NCBI RefSeq assembly: GCF_009769385.1
Contig: NZ_VKAB01000043.1
Span: 1-64,000, forward strand
Length of the DNA stretch: 64,000 nucleotides
DNA from: Saccharothrix deserti
GTDB lineage: Bacteria > Actinomycetota > Actinomycetes > Mycobacteriales > Pseudonocardiaceae
Direction of reading: 5' to 3'
The stretch's first letter is position 1, and the number at the start of each line of letters is the position of its first letter. The notes beneath the pieces were generated by a model, which was not told where the DNA came from, did not search any database, and was given only the letters and a program-made list of their open reading frames with translations. Shown one piece after another: positions 16,811 through 24,724 of the stretch. The position numbers were made by a program, and so were the translations under genes.

Positions 16811-18451
16811 ATGGCACGGCAGGAAATCTCAGTCGACGCCTTGATCGTCGGCTCGGGACCGATCGGCGCGACGTTCGCGAACAAGCTCGTCGCGGCGGGC
16901 AAGAAGGTCCTCATGATCGACGCGGGGGCGCAGCAGTCCGCGCGGTACGGCGAACACCAGAAGAACGCGTTCCTGTTCCAGCGCAACATGGACCTGTTCG
17001 TCTCGGTCATCAAGGGCCACCTCAGCCCGGTGTCCGTGCCCACCCGCGACGACCCGCCGTTGACGCTGGACCCGTCGGCGTTCCGCTTCGACCCGAAGAA
17101 GTACCCCGGTTTCATCAAGAACGGCCAGAACCCCGAACAGGACAAGCACTACAACCTCGACGCGTGCGGGTCCACCTACGCCGTGGGCGGTATGGCCACC
17201 CACTGGACGTGCGCCACCCCGCGGTTCAAGGAATCGGTGGAGCTGGACTGGACGTCCCCCTCGGGCACCGTGCACCAGTACCCGATCGACCTCGCCACGA
17301 TGGACAAGTTCTACACAGAGGCCGAGCAGCTGATCAAGACGAACACCGAGGCGTTCGACATCTCGGTGCGCCACCAGCTCGTCCGCACCGTGCTGGACAA
17401 GGCCGGCTACCCCATCCAGGCACTCCCGCTGGCGGTGGAGCGGCGCACCGACAAGAAGGAGTTCGTCCGGTGGAGCGGCACGGACACCGTGTTGGGCGAA
17501 CTCGCGGACCCGCGCAAGCCCAACGCGAACTTCACCCTGCTGCCGGAGCACCAGTGCACCAAACTGGTCATGAACCCCGAGCAGACCGAGGTGCAATACG
17601 CGCAGGTCTGGAACCTCAACAACTGGGACGACGAGATCATCGTCACGGCCGAGCAGTACATCGTCGCCTGCAACGCCGTGCTGACCCCGCAATTGCTGTT
17701 CGCCTCGGGGTTCGGCGAGGACCGGCTGCCCGCGCTGGGCCGGTACATGACCGAGCAGCCGATGTCGTTCTGCCAGGTCGTGCTGCACCAGCACCTGGTC
17801 GACAACATCAAGGACTACCTGGATCCGAATTACGACGGCGCCAAGCGCATCGACGAGTACCGCCAGTCCCACCCGCAGGACCCGGTGCCGATCCCGATGG
17901 GTGAACCGGAGCCGAACCTGTGGCTCCCGATGACGCAGCGGTACCCGTGGCACTGCCAGATCCACCGCGACGCGTTCAGCTACGGCGACCTCGCCCCGGA
18001 CGTCGACTCCAGGCTGGTCGTGGACCTGCGGTGGTTCGGGCTGACCCGCCCGCGCCCGGAGAACCGCGTCACGTTCTCCACCGCCGTCACGGACACGTTC
18101 GGCATGCCACAACCCACGTTCACGTTCAACCTCACCAAGAAGGAACGCGAGCGCGCGGGCGAGATGATGGGCAACATGACGGAGGTGGCGTCGTTCCTCG
18201 GCGGCTACCTGCCCGGCTCCGAGCCGCAGTTCGTCAAGCCCGGCCTGCCGCTGCACATCGCGGGCACCACGCGGATGGGTGACAACGCGGAGACCAGCGT
18301 GGTCGACCGGACCTCCAAGGTGCACGGGATGACCAACCTCTACCTCGGCGGCAACGGCCTGCACCCCTCGGGCAACGCGGGCAACCCGACGCTCACCAGC
18401 ATGGCGATGGCGTTGCTGTCGGCGCAGTCCATCCTCACTCCCGAAGCCTGA
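16811..18451 (+). CDS. Pyranose 2-oxidase-like GMC oxidoreductase
   Basis: A 546-residue FAD enzyme of the GMC family. The N-terminal dinucleotide site is VGSGPIGATFANKL near 14-27. GSTYAVGGMATHWTCATPRF near 118-137 contains the STHW/ATHW-type motif where pyranose 2-oxidases and bacterial C-glycoside 3-oxidases attach or bind FAD. The C-terminal GGNGLHPSGNAGNPTLT block carries the catalytic His and Asn. Family members oxidise C2 (or C3) of free or glycosidic sugars with O2 or quinones. There is no signal peptide, so it is probably cytosolic. It is the first gene of a three-gene operon with a sugar isomerase and a propeller protein, which suggests that the ketoaldose product is processed further. 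Confidence 0.85.
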   Translation: MARQEISVDALIVGSGPIGATFANKLVAAGKKVLMIDAGAQQSARYGEHQKNAFLFQRNMDLFVSVIKGHLSPVSVPTRDDPPLTLDPSAFRFDPKKYPGFIKNGQNPEQDKHYNLDACGSTYAVGGMATHWTCATPRFKESVELDWTSPSGTVHQYPIDLATMDKFYTEAEQLIKTNTEAFDISVRHQLVRTVLDKAGYPIQALPLAVERRTDKKEFVRWSGTDTVLGELADPRKPNANFTLLPEHQCTKLVMNPEQTEVQYAQVWNLNNWDDEIIVTAEQYIVACNAVLTPQLLFASGFGEDRLPALGRYMTEQPMSFCQVVLHQHLVDNIKDYLDPNYDGAKRIDEYRQSHPQDPVPIPMGEPEPNLWLPMTQRYPWHCQIHRDAFSYGDLAPDVDSRLVVDLRWFGLTRPRPENRVTFSTAVTDTFGMPQPTFTFNLTKKERERAGEMMGNMTEVASFLGGYLPGSEPQFVKPGLPLHIAGTTRMGDNAETSVVDRTSKVHGMTNLYLGGNGLHPSGNAGNPTLTSMAMALLSAQSILTPEA

Positions 18452-18466
18452 CACCCGGAGGTTCCC

Positions 18467-19369
18467 ATGTTCGACCGACAACGGGTGTTCCTCGGTATCA
18501 CGCCGACGTGTTGGAGCAACGACGACTTCCAGGGCGAAGAAGAACTGGGCAGCGAGATCCCCTTCGAGCAGTGCGTGGACGAGATCGCCAAAGCGGGCTT
18601 CCAAGGGTGCAGCATCGGCCACAAGTTCCCGAAGAACGCGGACAAGCTCGTCCACGAGCTGTCGCGCCGCCAGTTGCGCGTCTCCGAGCCTTGGGTGAGC
18701 ACGTTCTTCACCGAGCCGGACAAGTACGAGCAGACGCTGGCCGAGTTCCGCCAGCGCATGAAGTTCGTGAAGAAGGTCGGCGGCCAGGACATCGGCGTGG
18801 CGGAGTTCGGCAACTCCATCCACCTCGACCCCGACGCGGACCTCGTGGAGCGCAAGCCGAGGTTCACCGACTCCCAGTGGGACGACCTGGCCGCCGGGCT
18901 CAACACCCTCGGCAACCTCGCCACGAGCGAGGGGATGCGGCTGTGCTACCACCCGCACATGGGCACGGGCGTGCAGACCCACGACGAGGTGGACCGGCTG
19001 ATGCAGGCCACGAACGACAACGTGCACCTGCTGCTCGACACCGGTCACCTCACGTGGGCGGGGGCCAGGGTGGCGCGGTTGATCCGCGACCACGCCTACC
19101 GCATCCCGCACGTGCACCTGAAGAACATCCGCGAGGAGCCGATCAGCAGCGGCAAGTACCGCAGCTTCTACGAGTACGTGAAGGGAGGCGTGTTCACCGT
19201 TCCCGGCGACACGGGGATCGTGGACTTCCCGACGATCCTGCGCGAGCTGGACCGCGAGGGCTTCACCGGCTGGCTGGTCGTCGAGGCCGAACAGGGCCTC
19301 GACCAGGGCGAGCCGCTGGACTTCGCGCGCAGGGCCCGCCAGTACCTCAGGGCGGTGACCGGACTGTGA
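18467..19369 (+). CDS. Sugar isomerase/epimerase-type TIM-barrel protein (IolE-like)
   Basis: A 300-residue xylose-isomerase-like TIM barrel of the IolE/inosose dehydratase group. Metal-ligand residues are visible: E in DIGVAEFGN, H in LCYHPHMGT, DTGH in LLLDTGHLTW, H in IPHVHLKNI and E in VVEAEQG. Such enzymes catalyse isomerisation, epimerisation or dehydration of keto-sugars and inososes. It starts 15 bases after the oxidase stop with an AGGTTCCC-type ribosome site. Its last bases overlap the next gene (GTGA), so translation is coupled. Substrate is inferred to be a keto-sugar made by the neighbouring oxidase. C-glycoside deglycosylation pathways also pair an oxidase with TIM-barrel proteins, so that is an alternative. 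Confidence 0.85.
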   Translation: MFDRQRVFLGITPTCWSNDDFQGEEELGSEIPFEQCVDEIAKAGFQGCSIGHKFPKNADKLVHELSRRQLRVSEPWVSTFFTEPDKYEQTLAEFRQRMKFVKKVGGQDIGVAEFGNSIHLDPDADLVERKPRFTDSQWDDLAAGLNTLGNLATSEGMRLCYHPHMGTGVQTHDEVDRLMQATNDNVHLLLDTGHLTWAGARVARLIRDHAYRIPHVHLKNIREEPISSGKYRSFYEYVKGGVFTVPGDTGIVDFPTILRELDREGFTGWLVVEAEQGLDQGEPLDFARRARQYLRAVTGL

Positions 19370-20667
19370 ACCTCGGCGACCCCGGCATCGGTTTCGTCCC
19401 GCAGTTGGTCGACGCCGACCCGAAGGACGGCTACTGGGTGCAGGCGGCCGACATCGACGGCGACGGCCGGCTGGACCTCGTCACGTCCGGTCTGACGACC
19501 GGGCAGGTCTCCTGGTACCAGAACCCGGGCCGGGACAACGGCCCCTGGCGCAAGCACCGCGTCATCGAGATGGACAAGCCCGTCGCGCTGGACTGCGGCG
19601 ACATCGCGGGCGACGGCCGTGCCGACATCGTCATCTGCCACGACTACGGCAAGTGCATGTTCGACTGCGGTTCGGCCGACGGGAAGATCTCCTGGCTGCG
19701 CAACCCCGGTGACCACACCGGCGACCAGCCGTGGGAACAGCGGCAGATCGGCGACCTCGTCGCCACGCACCGCCTCGCGCTCGGCCGGTTCACCGCCGCC
19801 GGCGGCACCGAACTGCTGGCGCTGCCGGTCGTGGGGCCGGCGGGCGGTTCGCAGGGCGTGGACCAACCGATCGAGGTCACGCTCTTCCACCCGCCCGCGA
19901 ACGTCCTCGACGACCGGCCGTGGAACCGGACCGCGTTGAACACGACGGACTTCCGGATCGTGCACGGCGTCGTGGTCGACAGGTTCGCCGGCACGCCCTA
20001 CCCCGACCGGGACTCGCTCCTGCTGGCCTGCGAGGAGGGCATCGAGTGGTTCGGCCAGGGCGGCGACGGGACGTGGCAGCACACCCAACTGCACCCCGGC
20101 TCACCGCTGCAGAACCCGCCCGAGGGCATGAGCCGCCGCTTCAAGGGCAGCGGGAACCTGGCCGTTGGCAGGTTGGGCGACAACCAGTACGGCTACATCG
20201 CGGCCATCGAACCGTTCCACGGCAACACGTTGGCCGTCTACACCCGCAAACCGAACGGCGCGGGTCCGGGCGGGGCGTGGCAGCGCACGGTCCTCGCGAT
20301 CTTCGGTGACCCCGAGAAGCCCGGTCTCGCCGTCGGCCACCACGTCGTGGCCGCCGACTTCGACGGGGACGGCAACGACGAATTCCTGGTCGCGCTGCGC
20401 GGCCCGGCGCCGTGGCAGGGCGTGCTGTACTACAAGATCGACGTGCGGGACGGCGTGATCGCGCAGTGCACGAGCGCCACGGTGTCCACCTACTCGACGG
20501 CCCGGATCGCGGTGGGCGACTTCAGCGGTGACGGCAGGCTCGACTTCGCCACCACCGGCTACTACACGGAGGGCTACTACAAAGCCAAGAACCCGCGGAT
20601 CATGGTGTTCCGCAACGAGTTCGGCAAGCCGCTGTTCGCGCCGCAGCCCAGAGCGGTGAACGGCTGA
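19366..20667 (+). CDS. FG-GAP/VCBS beta-propeller protein, aldos-2-ulose dehydratase-like
   Basis: A 433-residue protein starting with GTG at 19366, overlapping the previous stop. Repeats of ADIDGDGRLDLV, GDIAGDGRADIV, ADFDGDGNDEFLV and GDFSGDGRLDFA, spaced about 55-70 residues apart, mark FG-GAP-like blades with Ca-binding DxDGDG loops; a seven-bladed propeller fits the length. There is no signal peptide, unlike integrin-type FG-GAP proteins. In Phanerochaete chrysosporium, aldos-2-ulose dehydratase acts on the pyranose-oxidase product and has a seven-bladed propeller plus cupins. This protein would be the propeller alone. The operon with a pyranose oxidase supports that assignment; the reaction itself is inferred. 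Confidence 0.72.
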   Translation: MNLGDPGIGFVPQLVDADPKDGYWVQAADIDGDGRLDLVTSGLTTGQVSWYQNPGRDNGPWRKHRVIEMDKPVALDCGDIAGDGRADIVICHDYGKCMFDCGSADGKISWLRNPGDHTGDQPWEQRQIGDLVATHRLALGRFTAAGGTELLALPVVGPAGGSQGVDQPIEVTLFHPPANVLDDRPWNRTALNTTDFRIVHGVVVDRFAGTPYPDRDSLLLACEEGIEWFGQGGDGTWQHTQLHPGSPLQNPPEGMSRRFKGSGNLAVGRLGDNQYGYIAAIEPFHGNTLAVYTRKPNGAGPGGAWQRTVLAIFGDPEKPGLAVGHHVVAADFDGDGNDEFLVALRGPAPWQGVLYYKIDVRDGVIAQCTSATVSTYSTARIAVGDFSGDGRLDFATTGYYTEGYYKAKNPRIMVFRNEFGKPLFAPQPRAVNG

Positions 20668-20674
20668 CGGGCGC

Positions 20675-20704
20675 CCCGCCCCGCCGGAGTGCCGGCGGGG
20701 CGGG
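20675..20704. terminator. Perfect 13-bp hairpin between convergent genes
   Basis: Arms 20675-20687 and 20692-20704 pair perfectly around a 4-base loop. It lies between the stop of the propeller gene and the stop of the convergent antidote gene, so it probably ends both transcripts. There is no T-run, as is common in high-GC actinomycetes. Confidence 0.7.
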
Positions 20705-20705
20705 A

Positions 20706-20951
20706 TCACCCGGTGTTCCAGGTCAGCCGGTCGTAGAGGTCGGCGCACGCCGCCTCCTCGGTGTCGTGCTCGACGAACGGGTCGTACACGCCTCGTTCGA
20801 ACACACCGACCTGCCACCGACCGCCGCGCTCGCGCAGGAAGTAGAAGTCCAGGGGCGGCACGTCGCCGAACTCCCGGACACCCTCGATCAGGTAGGCGTT
20901 CCGGGGGACGCCGGCCCCGTCCAGGGCTTGCGCGAGCGCGTGGCGGTCCAT
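20706..20951 (-). CDS. Small protein downstream of TNT toxin; candidate antidote
   Basis: An 81-residue acidic protein from the ATG at 20951. I do not recognise a named family. The core (PPLDFYFLRERGGRWQVGVF) looks like a small beta-sheet protein, as in many immunity proteins. It has no signal peptide. It follows the TNT-domain NADase by about 20 bases on the same strand. NADase toxins need a cytosolic antidote (IFT for CpnT of Mycobacterium tuberculosis, which is larger), so this gene is the natural candidate. The upstream open frame adds residues overlapping the toxin end; I prefer the ATG. Confidence 0.7.
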   Translation of the reverse strand: MDRHALAQALDGAGVPRNAYLIEGVREFGDVPPLDFYFLRERGGRWQVGVFERGVYDPFVEHDTEEAACADLYDRLTWNTG

Positions 20952-20971
20952 GACAGCTCCGATCGATCCTG

Positions 20972-21616
20972 CTACACCCGGGTCAGGTAGTCGTGCTTCA
21001 GGAGCCAGTCGACGTTCCACCGCTCCTGGCTGCCGGGCGGTGCGATCACCTTGTACTGGACGCCGCCGCCTGGCTGTTCGAAGGCCGCGGCGGTGGTGCC
21101 GCTGAGCACCTTGAACTTCTTCTTGACAACGTACTTGTAATAGCTGTTCTTGCGGAAGCCGTCCTTGTAGTAGCAGGAGTCGAGGCTCTGCGGCGGGATC
21201 GAGCGCTTGGCGAACGATGTGTCGACCGGTGCCAGGAACCGGCCGGACTCACCACCGAAGCGGTCGACGTACGCACCGACTCGGAGATCTTCCAGCTTGG
21301 GTTCGCCCTGGAAACCGTCATTGGGCGGGTATTTCCACCCAATCCTTTCCCCGTGGTCCTCCCAGTACTTCCCCAGGAATTCCTTGGAGTTGAGTTTGCC
21401 GAATCGTTCGTACCCGACCAGCATCTTCCCGACCGGATCGTGCGGTGCCGGCAGGTCTTTCGGTCCCAGGCGCGTGTCGTCCTGGTAGAACGGCCCGATG
21501 CAGGCCAGCTCGTCGCCCCGGGCCGACGCCGGTGCGGCGTGCGCCGCGGGTGCGACGAGTCCGAGCACGACGGGCAACGCGATGAGGTAGGTGATCAGTG
21601 ATTTGCGCAGGCTCAC
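20972..21616 (-). CDS. Secreted TNT-domain NAD glycohydrolase
   Basis: A 214-residue protein from GTG at 21616, preceded by GAGGAGA at 6-8 bases. Residues 1-28 are a Sec signal peptide (SLITYLIALPVVLGLVAPA then AHA). The C-terminal about 110 residues match the tuberculosis necrotizing toxin fold: YVDRFGGESGRFLAP, SIPPQSL, FEQPGGGVQYKV (with the conserved Gln) and VDWLLKHDYL. TNT domains hydrolyse NAD and NADP. Here the domain is exported by a plain signal peptide instead of an ESX-type N-terminus. The region 30-110 between signal and TNT resembles the usual pre-TNT segment. It may act against competitors, eukaryotes or extracellular NAD; the adjacent 81-residue protein may protect the cell. 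Confidence 0.85.
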   Translation of the reverse strand: MSLRKSLITYLIALPVVLGLVAPAAHAAPASARGDELACIGPFYQDDTRLGPKDLPAPHDPVGKMLVGYERFGKLNSKEFLGKYWEDHGERIGWKYPPNDGFQGEPKLEDLRVGAYVDRFGGESGRFLAPVDTSFAKRSIPPQSLDSCYYKDGFRKNSYYKYVVKKKFKVLSGTTAAAFEQPGGGVQYKVIAPPGSQERWNVDWLLKHDYLTRV

Positions 21617-21859
21617 GCGCTTTCTCCTCACGGTCGTTCCGGTGGCGGGAACAGCCACCAGAACTCGTGAGTACCAGACGTGCGAGAGGGGAGAGTGGCA
21701 TTAATGGAGGAGCACCCTAAGAGGGTGCGGGAACCACTCGACTGCGTCCGCTGATGTCCGGAAAATGAATTGATCGACTCGATCGGATGTCACCAGGAAG
21801 TGGTGCAACCGCCACCTGTGGCAACGTGGTCCACGTTTCCGCGAATGAGCGGCTTGCCG

Positions 21860-22399
21860 TCACCGGTCTTTCGCCACGTGGGTCGGGCGGCGTTTGCGGG
21901 GGGCGGCGGAGCGGGGTGGCTGGGCGCGCATGTGGTCCCGCACGCGGGACATGATGTCGCCGAGGTGGCGCAGGTCTTCGTCCGACAGGGGCTCGAACAG
22001 CAGGCGGTGGACGACCTGGATGTGGCCGGGCAGGACGCGGCCGACGAGGGCGAGGCCGTCCTCGGTGATGGTGACCAGGGTGGCGCGCTCGTCGGCGGGG
22101 CTGGGGCCGCGGGTGATGAGGCCGGCCTTCTCCAGCAGCCCGGCCTGGTAGGTCAGGCCGCTGCGGCTGTAGACGACGCCGTCGGCCAGCTGCGTCATGG
22201 TCAGTTGGCCGTGGACCGCGGCGAGACGGGCCAGGAGCTGGAATTGCACGTAGCTCAGGTCGCCCTCGGTGCGCAGCTGCTGTTCGACGTGGTGCTGGAG
22301 CAGGCTGACCGCTTCCATGAGCGCGAAGTAGACCCCAAGTTGCTCGGGGTCTAGTGCCTGGACGCCGTCGGCGCCGGCGTCGGGGCGGAAGTCGGCCAT
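21860..22399 (-). CDS. MarR-family transcriptional regulator
   Basis: A 179-residue winged-helix repressor: a dimerisation helix (VSLLQHHVEQQLRTEGDLSY), a recognition region (LTMTQLADGVVYSRSGLTYQ) and a wing (SPADERATLVTITEDG). The last about 25 residues are a basic tail. It is divergent from a quinone oxidoreductase gene, the usual arrangement for MarR repressors that sense electrophiles or quinones. The intergenic region contains three copies of TGCTTCGAA, a likely operator set. The ATG at 22399 gives the normal family length; upstream in-frame codons would run into the operator. Confidence 0.88.
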   Translation of the reverse strand: MADFRPDAGADGVQALDPEQLGVYFALMEAVSLLQHHVEQQLRTEGDLSYVQFQLLARLAAVHGQLTMTQLADGVVYSRSGLTYQAGLLEKAGLITRGPSPADERATLVTITEDGLALVGRVLPGHIQVVHRLLFEPLSDEDLRHLGDIMSRVRDHMRAQPPRSAAPRKRRPTHVAKDR

Positions 22400-22413
22400 T
22401 TTCCCAGCATATA

Positions 22414-22511
22414 TGCTTCGAACCCGTAGCAATGTGTCGATCATCACTTGCGGCAGGAGTGTGCTTCGAAGTCAAATCAGTTAGGCTCGTTTATGCTTCG
22501 ACTTCGAAGCA
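22414..22511. promoter_or_regulatory. Repeated TGCTTCGAA operators in the MarR/oxidoreductase divergent promoter
   Basis: TGCTTCGAA occurs at 22414-22422 and 22462-22470. A perfect palindrome (TGCTTCGA, 2 bases, TCGAAGCA) lies at 22494-22511, 21 bases before the oxidoreductase ATG. Three copies within 100 bases between a MarR gene and its divergent neighbour are most simply binding sites for that repressor. Confidence 0.65.
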
Positions 22512-22532
22512 AGCGAGCGAAGGAGAGAGATC

Positions 22533-23477
22533 ATGAAGGCAATCCGTTACCACTCGTACGGCGAGAGTGACGTCATGGTCTACGAGGAGGCGGACCGTCC
22601 GGTGGCGGGTGCGGGACAGGTCGTGGTGCAGGTGGCCGGCACCGCGTTCAACCCCGTCGACGTCCCGATCCGCGCGGGCGTGCTGCAGCAGGCGTTCCCG
22701 CTGACGTTCCCGCACATCCCGAACTACGACGTGGCCGGTGTCATCGCCGAGGTCGGCGAGGGCGTGAGCGGCTGGAACGTCGGGGACGCGGTGATCGGGT
22801 TCCTGCCGATGAACGTGCCCGGCGCAGCCGCCGAGTACGTCGCCGCGCCCGCCGACGTGCTGGTCGCCGCACCGAGCACGGTCGAGCTGGCCGACGCCGC
22901 GGTCCTGCCCTCGGCCGGGGTGACGGCCTGGCAGTCGCTGTTCGAGCACGGCGGCCTGAAGGCCGGGCAGAGCATCCTGATCAACGGCGCGGGCGGCGCG
23001 GTGGGCGGGTACGCCGTCCAGCTCGCCGCGCAGGCCGGTGCCGTCGTGACCGCGACCGCCAGTCCGCGCAGCCAGGACCGCGTCCGCTCCTACGGCGCGG
23101 AGCGGATCGTCGACTACACCGCCACCCCCGTCCTGGAGGCGTTGGCCGGGCAGCGGTTCGACGTGGTGCTGCACATGGTGCTGAACCTGTCGCCCACCGC
23201 CGCGGAGGACACCGCGGCGCTGCTGGACCTGGTCGCCGACGGCGGAGCCTTCGTCAGCACCACCACTCCCGGCCCGGCGGATGCCGGCCGCGGGGTGAAG
23301 ACGGTGCAGGTCTTCGCGCGCAGCGACGCCGCCCAGCTCGCCGATCTGGTCACCCGCGTCGACGCCGGGGACCTGAAGGTCTGGGTGGCCGAGCGGCGGC
23401 CGCTGGTCGAGCTGCCGGCCGTGCACGCCGAGGCCTTCCCCGGAGGGCTGTCCGGCAAGACCGTCCTGATCCCCTGA
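22533..23477 (+). CDS. NADP-dependent quinone/enone oxidoreductase (MDR superfamily, zinc-free)
   Basis: A 314-residue medium-chain reductase. The GroES-like N-terminal half (1-120) lacks zinc-binding Cys pairs. The Rossmann site is GAGGAVGGYAVQLAAQAG near 152-169. The ATG at 22533 is preceded by GGAGAGAG. Relatives reduce quinones or alpha,beta-unsaturated ketones and are often induced by these through an adjacent MarR. The operator palindrome just upstream supports repression by the divergent regulator. It may detoxify quinone products of the aromatic polyketide cluster that begins 440 bases downstream, but it is not clearly part of it. Confidence 0.88.
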   Translation: MKAIRYHSYGESDVMVYEEADRPVAGAGQVVVQVAGTAFNPVDVPIRAGVLQQAFPLTFPHIPNYDVAGVIAEVGEGVSGWNVGDAVIGFLPMNVPGAAAEYVAAPADVLVAAPSTVELADAAVLPSAGVTAWQSLFEHGGLKAGQSILINGAGGAVGGYAVQLAAQAGAVVTATASPRSQDRVRSYGAERIVDYTATPVLEALAGQRFDVVLHMVLNLSPTAAEDTAALLDLVADGGAFVSTTTPGPADAGRGVKTVQVFARSDAAQLADLVTRVDAGDLKVWVAERRPLVELPAVHAEAFPGGLSGKTVLIP

Positions 23478-23915
23478 CCTGCGCGATTCCAGGTCGGGAA
23501 ACCATCGGTCCGTCCCCGGGAACACCACCCACCGCGAGCGCACGCACATTCCGCACATCGAGGGCAGTGCGGCGATGGTTTTCCTGAAGATGTCGAGCGG
23601 GTTCCCGTAGTCGGTTGTGGAGGATGCACCGGGTTTTGCGGTTCAATGACTTGTCCGATACGTCACGGATTTGTCGTCGCTGTGCGATGTGAAGCCGGCG
23701 AAAACTCTGCGACAACGGAGCACTTGGGGCTTCCCAGCCGGTGACGACGCGCTTACCATCGGAGACGACCAGGCTGCCTGGCCGACTCTGCTCTGCTGGT
23801 CGCGCGAAGAATCGGGGGATGACATCGCGCCAAGCTCCGATACATCATCCGTGAATGGACAGGCACCAGGATCCTCATATAACGGGAACCCCTCGACAAC
23901 TCAAGGAGTGTCACC
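23478..23915. other. AT-richer intergenic region before the polyketide cluster
   Basis: About 440 bases with noticeably lower GC than the flanks. A plus-strand frame exists but reads as non-coding sequence. A TTGTCG/CGACAA pair and an AAGGAG ribosome site just before 23916 suggest promoter and leader for the first methyltransferase. No gene is seen. Confidence 0.4.
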
Positions 23916-24596
23916 ATGTCTTCGACGCTGCGCTCGGAACCGGTGGTCTCGACTCTGGACCGGCTGTTCGCCGCCGAGGATCAGCAGGATTTAGTGGCGG
24001 CCTTCGCGGCGGCCGGCGTGGACGTGACCGCCGAATATCCCCTCGAAATGAGTGACGCCGAGCTGGCGGACCGCGCGAAAGACATCATCATGTCGGTGTC
24101 GAGGGAGGGCGGGAAACTTCTCTACCTGCTCACCCGGGCCGTCAAGGCGCGAACCGTGGTGGAGTTCGGTTGCTCGTTCGGGATCTCGACGCTCCACCTG
24201 GCATCCGCGGTGCGCGACAACGGCGGCGGGCAGGTGATCACGACCGAGTTGCAACCGGAAAAGGCGCAGCGCGCACGCGAGAACTTCGCCGCCGCCGGTC
24301 TCGACGACCTCGTCGACCTGCGACTCGGTGACGCGCAGGAGACGCTGCGGGAACTGCCCGGGCCGGTCGACCTGCTGCTCCTGGACGGGTGGCCCACCCT
24401 CCGGCTGCCGATCCTGGGCCTCGTGCAGCCCCGGCTGCGGCCCGGTGCCCTGGTGATCGTCGATGACATCGACCTCGACGTCGGCCGGAACATCAACCAG
24501 GATTTCCTCGACTACGTCAACGATCCGGCCAACGGATACCTCACCCTGCGGCTCCCGGTCCACCAGGGAGTCCAAGTGTGCCTCAAGCTCGGCTGA
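23916..24596 (+). CDS. Class I SAM-dependent O-methyltransferase
   Basis: A 226-residue methyltransferase of the small O-methyltransferase type. The SAM site is VEFGCSFGISTLHLA near 79-93. The acidic residue after strand 2 is in TTELQPEKA, and DLLLLDGWP marks motif III. There is no metal-ligand set of catechol OMTs that I can confirm. It has an in-frame TTA codon at 23991, a hint of bldA-dependent translation. It is the first gene of the polyketide region, just upstream of a SARP gene, so a role in tailoring is likely but the substrate is unknown. Confidence 0.82.
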   Translation: MSSTLRSEPVVSTLDRLFAAEDQQDLVAAFAAAGVDVTAEYPLEMSDAELADRAKDIIMSVSREGGKLLYLLTRAVKARTVVEFGCSFGISTLHLASAVRDNGGGQVITTELQPEKAQRARENFAAAGLDDLVDLRLGDAQETLRELPGPVDLLLLDGWPTLRLPILGLVQPRLRPGALVIVDDIDLDVGRNINQDFLDYVNDPANGYLTLRLPVHQGVQVCLKLG

Positions 24597-24724
24597 TCGG
24601 CCGTATTCACAACCGTGATGAATTGATCACTGTGGCTCGCCGTCTGCCGCGACGATTGTCTCCGCAATGGTCGCGGCAACAGTCGTGCGATCCGCGGTGG
24701 AGTCGACGAGAAGACGAGGGTTCG

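Noticed and set aside
16829..19117. 762-codon minus-strand frame over the pyranose oxidase operon
   Set aside because: Antisense shadow of two well-supported genes, with His/Arg/Val-rich non-protein composition.
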